From Marinilabiliales bacterium (GTDB taxonomy: Bacteria > Bacteroidota > Bacteroidia > Bacteroidales > SZUA-534), in assembly GCA_003512955.1 (NCBI GenBank), contig DOTG01000016.1, positions 62,001 through 126,000 of the forward strand: a DNA stretch of 64,000 nt, written 5' to 3'. The translations under genes were made by a program, and so were the position numbers. Positions 1 through 9,490 of the stretch are shown here, piece by piece. Below the pieces are notes generated by a model. The model saw nothing but the letters and a program-made list of their open reading frames with translations, did not search any database and had not been told where the DNA came from. The first letter of the stretch is position 1. The number at the start of each line of letters is the position of its first letter.

Positions 1-2490
1 GATCAGCAATTTATTTATACAGGAACTCTTGGAAGTGGAATTTTAGTATTTAATTATAGTGGCGAATTAATCGCCAAATTGAACAAGGAGATTGGAATTC
101 AGGACGATGTGTGTTCATCTGTTAAGAGCTATGGAAAAGTATTATGGGGTACCATGTCTTTGGGGTTGGCAAATGTGGAGTTTAGTAATCCGATCCGTTA
201 TTTTGGAGAATCATCAGGATTAAATGGGATAGTGAATGATATTATCAATTTTGAAGGGACATTATTTGTTGGAACCGATATTGGCCTTTATTATTTAAGT
301 TTTGATGAAAACGAACAACCTCGTTTTAAAAAAGTTTCAGGAATTGACAACCAGGTCTGGTCGTTGAGTATTATGCACCTTAGGAATTCTCAAAAGGAAA
401 TTCTATTAATTGGAACTAATTTGGGTATATATCAATTGAATGGTTTACATCAAGGTGTTATTTCAATTGAAGAAAACCTTAATGGGATTGAACAATTATT
501 CCCGACTATTGAAAAGGATGAACTTAAATCGGTCAAATTATATACTTACAAGCTTTTTGCATCTAAAGAAACGAATATACTTTGGTGTGGGACTGCCGAC
601 CGCTTGTTAGGAATTAAATACAACGGAAACAATCAATGGAGTGCCACAAAAGCCATTTATAAATTAGGTAATAAAATATTGAGTATCACTGATGATGAGT
701 TTGGGAATGTTTTTGCTACGGCAAATAAAAAAGGACTCGTAAAAGTTAACCCATCAACATTTTCATATCAAGTATTTGATTCAACCAATGGTTTGCCAAT
801 TATTAATGATATCAGGGCTTTTAAATATAACAATACCATAGTTGTAGCTACCCGTAAAGGGCTATTTGAATTCAATAATAATGAAGGGAAAATTGGCCTT
901 TTTTCAAATATTCCAGAAGAATATATTAACGGCGAATTAGCAATCAATCGGTTTTTGCAATTATCGGACTCATCAATTGTTTTATCAGTCTCAGAAGGAG
1001 GTGTATCCCGAAATGATTTTTTGATTTATGAGCATAATAAGTACATTTTAGAACCTTTCAAGTTTAAACGAACTCCGAACGTCGATTCCGAAGTTTTTTA
1101 TGAAAAAGATCGGCATATCTGGTTCACCAATTCTAACTTGGTGTATAATTTAGATTTAAATAAGGAATATCAATTGGATTCGACCTATAATTGCTTAATC
1201 CGAAAAGTAGAAGGTCTGGATTCAGTTTACTTTTTAGGGAATTTTTATAGCGAGACCGAACATGGGCTCCAATTATCAAGCAAACAACTGGAACATCAAA
1301 AACCTATATTGAGGTTTACCCAGAACGATTTAACCTTTCATTATGCAGCTCCTTTTTTTGAAGGGGACGAAGAAATTGTATATTCGTACAAATTGGAAGG
1401 TTTTAAAAATCAGTGGTCGAAGTGGAACAAAGAACCGAAAGCAGTTTTTACAAACCTGAATGCGGGTCAATATACATTTATGGTAAAAGCAAAAAACATT
1501 TATGATATTGAAAGCCATGTGGGTACGTATTCATTTTCTGTGCTTCCTCCTTGGTACCGTACAATTGTGGCTTATATATTCTATGGGATTCTGATTATTT
1601 TAGCCATTTGGCTTATCGTAAAACTTTATACCCGTAAGTTGAAACTTGAAAAAATCCGGCTCGAAGGAATTGTTCGGGAACGGACAGCCGAAATCCGGGA
1701 GCAGAGGGATCAAATTGCCGATCAAAAGAAAAGTATTGAAGATAGTATTTTGTATGCCAGCCGGATTCAGCGGGCCATCCTTCCATCAAAGGAAATGGCC
1801 GACTCCATTTTACCTGAATATTTTATTTTATTTAGGCCCCGAGATATCGTAAGCGGCGACTATTATTGGATGAATAAAATCGGAAACAAAACCATTGTCG
1901 TTGCTGCCGATTGCACAGGGCATGGCGTTCCAGGAGCATTCATGAGTATGCTGGGGGTTTCTTTCTTAAACGAAATTGTTTTGAAAGAAAATGTTCTTGA
2001 AGCACATATAATATTGAATCACCTCAGGGAGCGTGTCAAAAAGACCCTTAAGCAAGAGGGAAAAGAAGGCGAAAATAAGGATGGGATGGATGTTGCTTTA
2101 ATTGTAATTGACGATGAGGCTAAAAAGTTATTTTTTGCAGGTGCCTACAATCCTGCCTATATTTTACGGGGCGAGGAGCTTATTGAGATTAAAGCCGATA
2201 GGATGCCTATCGGTATTTATATTAAAGAAAAGGAAAGCTTTACACTCAATGAATTTGATTACTTACCCGGAGATTCCTTTTACATATTTTCCGATGGTTA
2301 CGAAGATCAGTTTGGTGGACCCGGCAAGCAAAAGTTCAGGGCAAAACAGATGCGTGAATTGTTGCTGACCATACAGGATAAATCCATGGCTGAGCAAAAA
2401 GAAATTTTGAACAAAACCATCGAGGATTGGATGGGTGATGATCAGGAGCAAATTGACGACATGGTAGTGGTTGGTGTCAGATTATCATAA
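1..2490 (+). CDS. Propeller sensor / SpoIIE-type PP2C phosphatase (5' partial)
   Basis: Membrane signalling protein whose output is a SpoIIE/RsbU-type serine phosphatase. The frame is open from base 1, and the TTG at 79 lies inside propeller repeats, so the true start is upstream of the window. In order: beta-propeller repeats (to about nt 1280), a Y_Y_Y immunoglobulin-like domain (about 1290-1545), one transmembrane helix (about 1560-1625), a coiled coil (about 1630-1790) and the phosphatase domain to the end. The phosphatase shows the metal-binding Asp motifs SGDYYW, DCTGHGVPGAFMS and FSDGYEDQFGG. In this family a periplasmic propeller senses a ligand and the cytoplasmic phosphatase acts on an anti-sigma-antagonist-like partner; neither the ligand nor the partner can be read here. 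Confidence 0.88.
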   Translation, partial: DQQFIYTGTLGSGILVFNYSGELIAKLNKEIGIQDDVCSSVKSYGKVLWGTMSLGLANVEFSNPIRYFGESSGLNGIVNDIINFEGTLFVGTDIGLYYLSFDENEQPRFKKVSGIDNQVWSLSIMHLRNSQKEILLIGTNLGIYQLNGLHQGVISIEENLNGIEQLFPTIEKDELKSVKLYTYKLFASKETNILWCGTADRLLGIKYNGNNQWSATKAIYKLGNKILSITDDEFGNVFATANKKGLVKVNPSTFSYQVFDSTNGLPIINDIRAFKYNNTIVVATRKGLFEFNNNEGKIGLFSNIPEEYINGELAINRFLQLSDSSIVLSVSEGGVSRNDFLIYEHNKYILEPFKFKRTPNVDSEVFYEKDRHIWFTNSNLVYNLDLNKEYQLDSTYNCLIRKVEGLDSVYFLGNFYSETEHGLQLSSKQLEHQKPILRFTQNDLTFHYAAPFFEGDEEIVYSYKLEGFKNQWSKWNKEPKAVFTNLNAGQYTFMVKAKNIYDIESHVGTYSFSVLPPWYRTIVAYIFYGILIILAIWLIVKLYTRKLKLEKIRLEGIVRERTAEIREQRDQIADQKKSIEDSILYASRIQRAILPSKEMADSILPEYFILFRPRDIVSGDYYWMNKIGNKTIVVAADCTGHGVPGAFMSMLGVSFLNEIVLKENVLEAHIILNHLRERVKKTLKQEGKEGENKDGMDVALIVIDDEAKKLFFAGAYNPAYILRGEELIEIKADRMPIGIYIKEKESFTLNEFDYLPGDSFYIFSDGYEDQFGGPGKQKFRAKQMRELLLTIQDKSMAEQKEILNKTIEDWMGDDQEQIDDMVVVGVRLS

Positions 2491-2535
2491 TTTGAGAATG
2501 TTTTATTAGTGCACATTAATTTTAACAATTTATAG

Positions 2536-3606
2536 ATGAATAGATTATCTCTTCTTCTCATTTCTTTAACCATTTTGACTTCTTCCTGTAACGATGATTT
2601 TCCAATAAATAGTGATTGGAGTGATAATACCCTTGTAATGGGAATCCTTTGTACTTCCGATACCGCTCAGTATATAAAAATAAATAAATCATTTCTTGGT
2701 GAAGGTGATGTTTATGAAATGGCCAAAGTATCAGATTCTATCCAGTATGCTTCGGTACTTGATGTATCATTAATTGAATATTCAATCATTTCAACATCGG
2801 ATTCTCCTTTCAACGAGAGTAACTGGAAACGGACTACCCGGGACACAATTAAACTTGTGCGGACAGACGAAATCAGGAAATCAGAGGTAAATCCGGAAGG
2901 TGAAGCTGGCACATTTGCCACTGATCATAATTACTTATATAAAACTACCGCACCGTTAGTAGATGGATATAAATATAAATTATACATAAAAATACCCGGA
3001 AAAATTCAACCAGTTTGGGCCGAAACGTACATGATTTCCAAATTGGTTACATCAAATCCATCGATTAATGAAAGTCGCAAGATTTTTATGAATGAAGGTT
3101 ATACCATGAAATGGGAATCGGCTATTTATGCCAAGATTTATCAGCCAAAAATTCGCTTCAACTATATTGAGTTTGCAAATGGAGATACGGTGGATAAAAA
3201 TATTACCATTGAATATCCGATGCAAACCGTAGATGCACTCAGGACCCCCGATCCTTATGAAACAGGAATTGATTTAAATCAATCGGTAGGAGGAAGCGAT
3301 TTTTATAAAAACCTGGCCCAAAAGATTGAATCAAACCAACAGGTCAAACGCCGGTTTAAAAGCCTCGACTTCATCTTTTTGGCAGGTGGCGATGATTTCA
3401 ATACCTATTTAAATGTCTCCCAAACAGAATTGAGTTACGGACAATCTACACCAGAATTCAGTAACATTCAAAATGGCAATGGCCTTTTCGATAACCGTTT
3501 CCGGTACGAGATTAAAGGAAGGATTCTGTCAGTATCTTCTATTGATAGCTTAGTTAACGGTAGTTTCACCAAACATCTTAATTTTGATGTGAACCTTGCC
3601 CAATAA
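2536..3606 (+). CDS. DUF4249-family lipoprotein
   Basis: A 356-aa secreted lipoprotein. The N-terminus is a hydrophobic signal ending in the lipobox LTSSC, with Cys18 as the lipidated residue, followed by acidic residues (NDD) as is common in Bacteroidota lipoproteins. The body resembles the DUF4249 family, beta-rich proteins of unknown function often found next to outer-membrane receptors. It starts 45 nt after the phosphatase gene on the same strand, so the two may be cotranscribed. No TonB-dependent receptor is visible nearby. Function unknown; the family assignment is by recognition of overall pattern. Confidence 0.75.
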   Translation: MNRLSLLLISLTILTSSCNDDFPINSDWSDNTLVMGILCTSDTAQYIKINKSFLGEGDVYEMAKVSDSIQYASVLDVSLIEYSIISTSDSPFNESNWKRTTRDTIKLVRTDEIRKSEVNPEGEAGTFATDHNYLYKTTAPLVDGYKYKLYIKIPGKIQPVWAETYMISKLVTSNPSINESRKIFMNEGYTMKWESAIYAKIYQPKIRFNYIEFANGDTVDKNITIEYPMQTVDALRTPDPYETGIDLNQSVGGSDFYKNLAQKIESNQQVKRRFKSLDFIFLAGGDDFNTYLNVSQTELSYGQSTPEFSNIQNGNGLFDNRFRYEIKGRILSVSSIDSLVNGSFTKHLNFDVNLAQ

Positions 3607-3828
3607 TGTAGATTGTATTTTAAAAAACCGAATCGGTCCTGGTTTCTGATTGACTTTTTTCTGACATTTTACAAAAAACAAACTGTCTTTCTGTCATCGT
3701 GTCAGTCATTTTTGGAAATGATACAAACCCGATTGTGTCATTATTACGGAAATTTTCCTGAAAATCTTTACGGCACAAAGATTGAAATTGGGAGCGAAAA
3801 TGAATAATAAATTAATTAGCATATAAAA
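3607..3828 (+). promoter_or_regulatory. dnaK upstream region with TGTCA half-sites
   Basis: A 222-nt leader between the lipoprotein gene and dnaK. It holds TGACA at 3662-3666 and TGTCA at 3692-3696, 3700-3704 and 3736-3740; the middle pair forms a direct repeat with a 3-nt spacer. A small dyad (CATTT-TTGG-AAATG) lies near 3707-3720. Clustered half-sites before a chaperone gene suggest a heat-shock or stress regulator site, but no factor can be named. The 64-codon frame at 3613-3807 has no protein-like features and is not called. Confidence 0.35.
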
Positions 3829-5733
3829 ATGGGTAAAATTATTGGAATAGACTTAGGAACAACCAACTCATGCGTTGCCGTAATGGAGGGAAACGAACCT
3901 GTTGTAATCCCTAATAGCGAAGGAAAAAGAACCACACCTTCCATTGTAGCTTTCGTGGAAAATGGAGAACGTAAAGTAGGCGATCCCGCCAAACGTCAGG
4001 CAATTACAAATCCGCAAAAAACTGTTTCTTCCATAAAACGTTTTATGGGCGAAAAATTCGAGGGCGTTGGTAAAGAAATTGCCAGGGTTCCCTACAGTGT
4101 TATTAAAGGAGATAACAATACGCCGAGGGTTCAAATTGACGACCGTAAATTTTCACCCCAGGAGATTTCAGCCATGATTCTTCAGAAAATGAAGAAAACA
4201 GCTGAGGATTATCTGGGTCAGGAAGTTACCGAAGCTGTAATCACAGTTCCTGCTTACTTTAACGATGCACAACGTCAAGCAACCAAAGAAGCTGGTGAAA
4301 TTGCCGGGTTAACCGTAAAACGGATTATCAACGAACCAACAGCAGCTTCATTGGCTTATGGCCTTGATAAAAAGGACAGGGACATGAAAATTGCTGTTTT
4401 CGACCTTGGTGGTGGAACCTTTGATATTTCCATTTTGGAATTAGGTGATGGCGTTTATGAAGTGAAATCAACCAACGGAGATACACATTTAGGAGGTGAC
4501 GATTTTGACCAGGTAATCATTGATTGGCTGGCCGATGAATTTAAGACTGCCGAAGGTATTGATCTCCGTAAAGATCCCATGGCTTTGCAACGGTTGAAAG
4601 AAGCAGCCGAAAAAGCAAAAATTGAGTTATCAAGTTCCTCATCTACCGAGATTAACTTACCATATATTATGCCAGTGGACGGAATCCCAAAACACTTGGT
4701 AAAAACATTGAGCCGTGCCAAATTTGAGCAACTGGCGGATCGTTTGATTCAAGCCACATTGGAACCTTGCCGCATTGCACTTAAAGATGCAGGTATCTCA
4801 AAATCCGATATTGATGAGGTAATTCTTGTAGGTGGTTCTACACGTATCCCTGCTATTCAAAAAATTGTTGAAGATTTCTTTGGAAAAACCCCATCAAAAG
4901 GAGTAAACCCTGATGAAGTAGTAGCAGTAGGTGCTGCCATTCAAGGAGGTGTTCTTTCCGGTGAAGTAAAAGATGTTCTATTATTGGATGTTACACCGCT
5001 TTCGCTTGGAATTGAGACCCTTGGCGGGGTTATGACCAAATTGATAGAATCGAATACCACGATACCAACTAAGAAATCAGAGACTTTTACCACGGCTGCC
5101 GACAATCAACCATCGGTTGAAATTCACGTGCTGCAAGGGGAACGCCCAATGGCAAAAGATAACAAAACCATTGGAAGGTTCCACTTAGATGGGATACCAC
5201 CAGCACCGCGTGGAATACCTCAAATTGAAGTAGCTTTTGATATTGATGCCAATGGAATTTTACATGTTACGGCAAAAGATCGCGGTACCGGTAAAGAACA
5301 AAAAATCCGTATTGAAGCCTCTTCAGGATTGAGCGATGCAGAAATCAACCGGATGCGTGATGAAGCCAAAGCTAATGCCGATGCCGATGCTAAAGCCAAA
5401 GAGCGGATTGAGAAAATAAATGCCGCAGATAGTTTGATCTTCCAAACCGACAAAAACCTGAAAGAGTTTGGCGATAAGATTCCATCGGATAAAAAGAAAA
5501 CTATTGAAGATGCTTTAGCAAAGTTGAAAGAAGCACATAGAAATCAGGATTTGGATGCTATTGATGCAGCTTCAACTGAAGTGAATAATGCATTCCAGGC
5601 AGCATCACAAGATTTGTATAATGCCCAACAACAAACACAAAGTGGAGCCCAAACCGATGCAGGGAACCCGTCGGGTGGGAAAACCTCTAAGGATGATGAA
5701 GTAACTGATGTTGATTTTGAAGAAGTAAAATAG
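3829..5733 (+). CDS. dnaK: Molecular chaperone DnaK (Hsp70)
   Basis: ATP-dependent cytoplasmic chaperone that binds exposed hydrophobic segments and works with DnaJ and GrpE. At 634 aa it is full length. The nucleotide-binding domain shows GIDLGTTNSCVAV at the N-terminus, the phosphate-2 signature FDLGGGTFDISILE, and LVGGSTRIPAIQ. The substrate-binding domain and helical lid follow, with a Gln/Asn-rich linker and an acidic tail ending DVDFEEVK. It is a single-gene unit: its own upstream region precedes it, a hairpin terminator follows, and grpE and dnaJ are not adjacent. Confidence 0.98.
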   Translation: MGKIIGIDLGTTNSCVAVMEGNEPVVIPNSEGKRTTPSIVAFVENGERKVGDPAKRQAITNPQKTVSSIKRFMGEKFEGVGKEIARVPYSVIKGDNNTPRVQIDDRKFSPQEISAMILQKMKKTAEDYLGQEVTEAVITVPAYFNDAQRQATKEAGEIAGLTVKRIINEPTAASLAYGLDKKDRDMKIAVFDLGGGTFDISILELGDGVYEVKSTNGDTHLGGDDFDQVIIDWLADEFKTAEGIDLRKDPMALQRLKEAAEKAKIELSSSSSTEINLPYIMPVDGIPKHLVKTLSRAKFEQLADRLIQATLEPCRIALKDAGISKSDIDEVILVGGSTRIPAIQKIVEDFFGKTPSKGVNPDEVVAVGAAIQGGVLSGEVKDVLLLDVTPLSLGIETLGGVMTKLIESNTTIPTKKSETFTTAADNQPSVEIHVLQGERPMAKDNKTIGRFHLDGIPPAPRGIPQIEVAFDIDANGILHVTAKDRGTGKEQKIRIEASSGLSDAEINRMRDEAKANADADAKAKERIEKINAADSLIFQTDKNLKEFGDKIPSDKKKTIEDALAKLKEAHRNQDLDAIDAASTEVNNAFQAASQDLYNAQQQTQSGAQTDAGNPSGGKTSKDDEVTDVDFEEVK

Positions 5734-5752
5734 TCAATTCAAACCATACAAT

Positions 5753-5784
5753 AAAAAAGCCGGTATTCGCCGGTTTTTTCTTTT
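5753..5784 (+). terminator. Rho-independent terminator of dnaK
   Basis: A hairpin with CCGG/CCGG core, a G-U pair and A/T-rich outer pairs (left arm 5753-5763, right arm 5770-5780), followed by a T-rich run. It sits 20 nt after the dnaK stop, before the convergent gene ending at 5842. Confidence 0.75.
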
Positions 5785-5841
5785 TATACAAGTTTTATTT
5801 TATCTGATCGACGGACTATTGTTTTCAGTGGGTATATCGAA

Positions 5842-6837
5842 TTAATCTGTCTGTTTTTTGCGGTTGATAAAAGGTAAGGCAATAAACGCAATGGCTCCAG
5901 CAATAAGCAGCATGAGATTCATTGACGTATGCGAAATAAGAGCAAAATCTTTTCCGTAATTCTCGGCAAGCCCATAAATTGCAAGGGTTTCAATAACCAT
6001 AAAGTGCCAAGCCCCAATTCCCCCCTGTACAGGCATCAGCATAGCCAACCCACCCATAATGAATGCCGTGAGCCCTGCAATGGCAGGTACATGGTTGGTA
6101 GGTGCATAGCTAAAAAATACCACATACATCATAAAGAAATATAGCACATAAATAAGTATCGAAAGAAAGATGAACCATCCCGGGTGTTTCAGTTTTTTTA
6201 TGGATTTAATTCCTTCAAAAAAGTTGAACAAAAGATCGTACAATTTTCCAATAAATGAAATTTGTTTAAGACGATGTCTAAATTTATACAAGCCAACCAG
6301 TGAAGCCATTCCAATAACAAATCCAAGAATCCAGAACCAGGCTGAAAACAAAAAACCGAAATTGTTACCAAATTGGGGATTGTTGATCATAAATTGTTCA
6401 AAGACTCCTATTTGAGAAAAGATGGTCGAAAATACGAGAATTAGTAAGAACAGGGTATCCGTTGTCCGTTCGGTAACTACAGTTCCCACTAACTTACCGA
6501 AAGGGATTTTTTCATACCTGCTTAAGACGGTACAACGTGCCAATTCGCCACCTCTAGGAATCACCAGGTTTGTGGCATATAAAACCAGAACTGATGAAAA
6601 AGTGTTTGATAATCTGGCTTTATAACCTAAAGGCTCAATAAGCATGTTCCACCGGATGGCACGTACAAAATGGCTTAATAATGCCAGCAAAAGGGAAAGA
6701 AAAACCCACCCCCATTTTAATTCCTTCAGTGTTGCAACAAAGCCTGTTAAATCATATTCCCGGTAAACCCAGGCAAATAAGAATATGCCAACGGCAAAAA
6801 AGAAAAGGTATTTTGCAATGTTTTTAAATCTATCCAT
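5842..6837 (-). CDS. Lysylphosphatidylglycerol synthase TM-region / flippase-like membrane protein
   Basis: Polytopic inner-membrane protein of the UPF0104/AglD family, with about eight hydrophobic helices over 331 residues. Family signatures include the HFVRAIRW segment after the second helix and the QGGIGAWHFMV motif near the C-terminus. Relatives flip or modify lipids, or act in lipid-linked glycan pathways; no aminoacyltransferase domain is attached here. An upstream ATG at 6897 would add 20 residues unlike a membrane-protein N-terminus, so the Met at 6837 (MDRFKN) is preferred. Exact substrate unknown. Confidence 0.8.
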   Translation of the reverse strand: MDRFKNIAKYLFFFAVGIFLFAWVYREYDLTGFVATLKELKWGWVFLSLLLALLSHFVRAIRWNMLIEPLGYKARLSNTFSSVLVLYATNLVIPRGGELARCTVLSRYEKIPFGKLVGTVVTERTTDTLFLLILVFSTIFSQIGVFEQFMINNPQFGNNFGFLFSAWFWILGFVIGMASLVGLYKFRHRLKQISFIGKLYDLLFNFFEGIKSIKKLKHPGWFIFLSILIYVLYFFMMYVVFFSYAPTNHVPAIAGLTAFIMGGLAMLMPVQGGIGAWHFMVIETLAIYGLAENYGKDFALISHTSMNLMLLIAGAIAFIALPFINRKKQTD

Positions 6838-6947
6838 ATAATTTTTGAGTGAGAGGCAAAGATAATTTTTTATTGATTTGCAAGTAACGGAAAACATGAG
6901 CCATGAATTGTTCTACAGCTCATAAAAAATACTTCCTGAACAATTTG

Positions 6948-7460
6948 CTATTTAGGAATAGTTGGATCAACAAAAACACGCAAAGCCAAATCTTTATCAA
7001 TCATAAAAAGGCCATTTCCTTTACCTTCGACCATACGCAACTGATCCAAAATAGCTTGTACATTCGATTCTTCTTCAACCTGTTCATCCACATACCATTG
7101 GAGGAAACTTTTAGCAGCATGATCGCGTTCCTCGATGGCCACATCCATCAAATGATAAATAAGTGAAGTAACTATTTGTTCGTGTTTCTGGGTGTCTTCA
7201 AAAATGTGAATAATTCCGTTCCATTCTTTTGGAACCTCGGCTATCGGCTTTAAATCAACTTTACCGCCCCGTTCGATAATATAATCGAAGAATTTTAAGG
7301 CATGGGCAATTTCCTCTTGATATTGAACCCTGAACCAATTGGCGGCCCCGGCTAAACCGATTTCGGCACAGTAAGCCGACATGGATAAATAAAAATACGC
7401 CGACCAATACTCTGCATTTACTTGCTTGTTCAGTTCATCTTCTATCCTTTTTGTTATCAT
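6948..7460 (-). CDS. ftnA: Ferritin (non-heme, FtnA type)
   Basis: Iron-storage protein that forms a 24-mer shell, oxidises Fe(II) and stores ferric mineral. At 170 aa it is the usual length. The ferroxidase ligands of E. coli FtnA are conserved at the same numbers: Glu17, Glu50, His53, Glu94, Gln127 and Glu130, with Glu49 and Glu126 also present. It lacks the haem-ligand Met pattern of bacterioferritin. It lies alone between the flippase-like gene and dnaX, on the minus strand. Confidence 0.95.
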   Translation of the reverse strand: MITKRIEDELNKQVNAEYWSAYFYLSMSAYCAEIGLAGAANWFRVQYQEEIAHALKFFDYIIERGGKVDLKPIAEVPKEWNGIIHIFEDTQKHEQIVTSLIYHLMDVAIEERDHAAKSFLQWYVDEQVEEESNVQAILDQLRMVEGKGNGLFMIDKDLALRVFVDPTIPK

Positions 7461-7521
7461 AAAGCATTTTTTTAATGTGATTAATTAGTTGTATTTATTA
7501 TCCATCGCGATGGGTATTGAA

Positions 7522-8109
7522 TTATTCAAAATCTAGATTAAAAGTTTTTTGTAATTTATGAAGAAGTTCGTTCTGTTCGGCTAAAAAGTTGTATTTATCT
7601 GAATTTGTATAGACTATATTCTGTGAAGTAATTTCTTCGGCAACCGCTACTTGTATCTCCAACTGATTCAGTTCAAGTTCTGTTTTCAAAAAGCCACTGA
7701 GCTTGGAATGCAGCTTTTCCATAAAGTCTTTCTGCTGACTGGTATTATCCAATTGGATTGAAATTGTAGTTGGATTTATTTTGGATGGCAAATGTGTTAG
7801 CAATACCTGATGCATTCGTGGCATTTGCTTTTCAATACTATTGGTAAATTTTTTCCAGGCGGTTTCAAGTGCATCTGATTGGAAATCGACATTGGGATCG
7901 TTAACTGAAATATCCTCAATTTGTTTTTCCTCAGTTGGAACCGAGAATGGATTTTTAGTAGCCGAAATTCCTTTTAAAGAAGGTGATGAGGCCTGATACT
8001 CTTTATATACCGGAGCCGTTTTTGCTTTTGAACCGGGCGCAACCACTGAACTAGCCGGAACCTGAATTTTAGGCTTTGTGGCTTCTTCACCAGGAGTTAC
8101 TAATTCACT
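7522..8109 (-). CDS. dnaX: DnaX tau-specific C-terminal segment (-1 frame)
   Basis: In the -1 frame from the A-run, translation continues without a stop from 8109 to 7522 (195 codons), giving a tau of about 563 aa in all. The segment has a low-complexity linker rich in Pro, Ser and Lys, then a compact domain typical of Bacteroidota DnaX C-termini. On its own a gene caller would start it at the GTG at 8046, but that codon sits mid-linker with no sign of independent initiation. I see no strong stem-loop after the A-run, which favours transcriptional slippage over a pseudoknot-driven ribosomal shift. A homopolymer sequencing error is the main alternative. Confidence 0.75.
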   Translation of the reverse strand, partial: SELVTPGEEATKPKIQVPASSVVAPGSKAKTAPVYKEYQASSPSLKGISATKNPFSVPTEEKQIEDISVNDPNVDFQSDALETAWKKFTNSIEKQMPRMHQVLLTHLPSKINPTTISIQLDNTSQQKDFMEKLHSKLSGFLKTELELNQLEIQVAVAEEITSQNIVYTNSDKYNFLAEQNELLHKLQKTFNLDFE

Positions 8110-9212
8110 TTTTTTTTTTCTGAAATAAGCTGGCTTAAATTGATAAGTGCCAATTCCACGGTTAACCGTTTATTAATGCTACTACGGTATTGAATCTCAG
8201 CTTCGTTTGAGATATTAATGGCTTGAAATAGAAACCTGGCTGTACATTTTTTAGCTTGTTCAAGATAATGTGATTTAATAGCTGCGCCTACTTCCAACAA
8301 TTGAACTGTTTTGCCGTCTTGCGACACTAATAAATCCCTGAAATGTTTGCTGAGTCCGGAAAGAAAATGCTGACCCTCAAATCCCTTATCCAGAATTTCA
8401 TTGTAGATGGTCAGGCAGGTACTGATATCCTCGGTAAGAAAGGCCTGGGTGAGCTTAAAAAAGTAATCGTAATCAAGGACATTCAGGTTGGCAATGGTAC
8501 TTTCGTAAGTGAGTTGATTCCCCGAAAAGCTTACAATTTGGTCAAAGATAGAAAGGGCATCGCGCATGGCTCCATCTGCTTTCTGTGCAATCACGTTCAA
8601 GGCCTCGGGTTCAGCCTTTACGTTTTCATTTTTTGCCACATACGCCAGATGTTCGGCTGCATCTTCCACAGTAATCCTGCTAAAATTATAAATCTGGCAC
8701 CTTGACAAAATGGTCGGTAGAATTTTATGTTTCTCGGTGGTAGCCAGAATAAAAATGGCATGAGCCGGCGGTTCTTCCAATGTCTTTAAAAAAGCATTAA
8801 AAGCTGATGCAGATAACATGTGAACCTCATCGATAATATATACACTGTATTTTCCCAATTGAGGAGGAATGCGCACTTTATCAATCAATGTCCGGATGTC
8901 GTCAACCGTATTGTTCGATGCGGCATCCAATTCATGGATGTTGTATGATCTGTCTTTATTAAACGAAACGCACGATTCGCATTCGTTGCAAGGTTCGGTT
9001 TCGCTGGAAAGATTTAAGCAGTTGATGGTTTTTGCAAAAATACGGGCACATGTTGTTTTCCCCACACCCCGAGGGCCACAGAACAGATATGCATGAGCCA
9101 TATGGCTGTTTTGGATGGCATTTTTTAAGGTAGTGGTAATTGATTTTTGGCCAACTACCGAAGCAAAGGTGGAAGGTCTATATTTACGGGCCGAAACAAT
9201 AAAATGATCCAT
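8100..9212 (-). CDS. dnaX: DNA polymerase III subunit gamma (DnaX, frame-0 product)
   Basis: Clamp-loader ATPase of the replisome. The 370-aa frame-0 product has Walker A GPRGVGKT (residues 46-53), a Cys4 zinc-binding cluster around residues 66-82, Walker B with DEVHML, and the LSRC arginine-finger motif, then the lid and the oligomerisation domain. It stops directly after a run of eleven A on the coding strand (8119-8109): the last codons are GAA AAA AAA AAA GTG AAT TAG. A -1 shift at this run enters an open frame coding for the tau-specific C-terminus, so this ORF probably corresponds to the short gamma form. Confidence 0.93.
   Translation of the reverse strand: MDHFIVSARKYRPSTFASVVGQKSITTTLKNAIQNSHMAHAYLFCGPRGVGKTTCARIFAKTINCLNLSSETEPCNECESCVSFNKDRSYNIHELDAASNNTVDDIRTLIDKVRIPPQLGKYSVYIIDEVHMLSASAFNAFLKTLEEPPAHAIFILATTEKHKILPTILSRCQIYNFSRITVEDAAEHLAYVAKNENVKAEPEALNVIAQKADGAMRDALSIFDQIVSFSGNQLTYESTIANLNVLDYDYFFKLTQAFLTEDISTCLTIYNEILDKGFEGQHFLSGLSKHFRDLLVSQDGKTVQLLEVGAAIKSHYLEQAKKCTARFLFQAINISNEAEIQYRSSINKRLTVELALINLSQLISEKKKVN
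8109..8119 (-). promoter_or_regulatory. dnaX slippery A11 frameshift site
   Basis: Eleven consecutive A on the coding strand (T on the plus strand), reading G-A11-GTG. Frame 0 meets TAG two codons later; the -1 frame is open into the tau domain. Runs of nine or more A are known sites of RNA-polymerase slippage, and dnaX in Thermus thermophilus uses such a run to make its two products. Confidence 0.65.
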
Positions 9213-9490
9213 ATTTTTTTATTCGTGATGGCAAATATAAAAAAATTACCACATGCAATGGCAGAATGTTGCAAGTCATTTTTCAACAATTTACCATAGA
9301 TCATTTTATAGATGCTTAGTTGTTAATTGATTGTGCCAAGTTATATGAAATATTCCTATCAATGGTTCAAAGTAATATAAAAATGAACTATTTTTATGGC
9401 TGACATTTTCAAAATATTGATGGCAATATTAATTTTTGAATTTTCATTTGCAATATTATTTTTGTGAACTAATTAGGTATGTGCCGATAG
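9213..9490. other. Divergent intergenic region between dnaX and the zapA operon
   Basis: 278 nt of AT-rich sequence between divergent genes, so it must hold promoters for both directions. I see no gene, strong hairpin or clear repeat in it. Confidence 0.5.

Noticed and set aside
3613..3807. 64-codon frame between the DUF4249 gene and dnaK.
   Set aside because: No protein-like composition or family, and it covers the dnaK control region.
7522..8046. Independent small gene starting at GTG 8046.
   Set aside because: The frame is open back to the A-run in dnaX, the sequence matches a DnaX C-terminus, and the GTG lies in a linker; it is better read as the tau part of dnaX.
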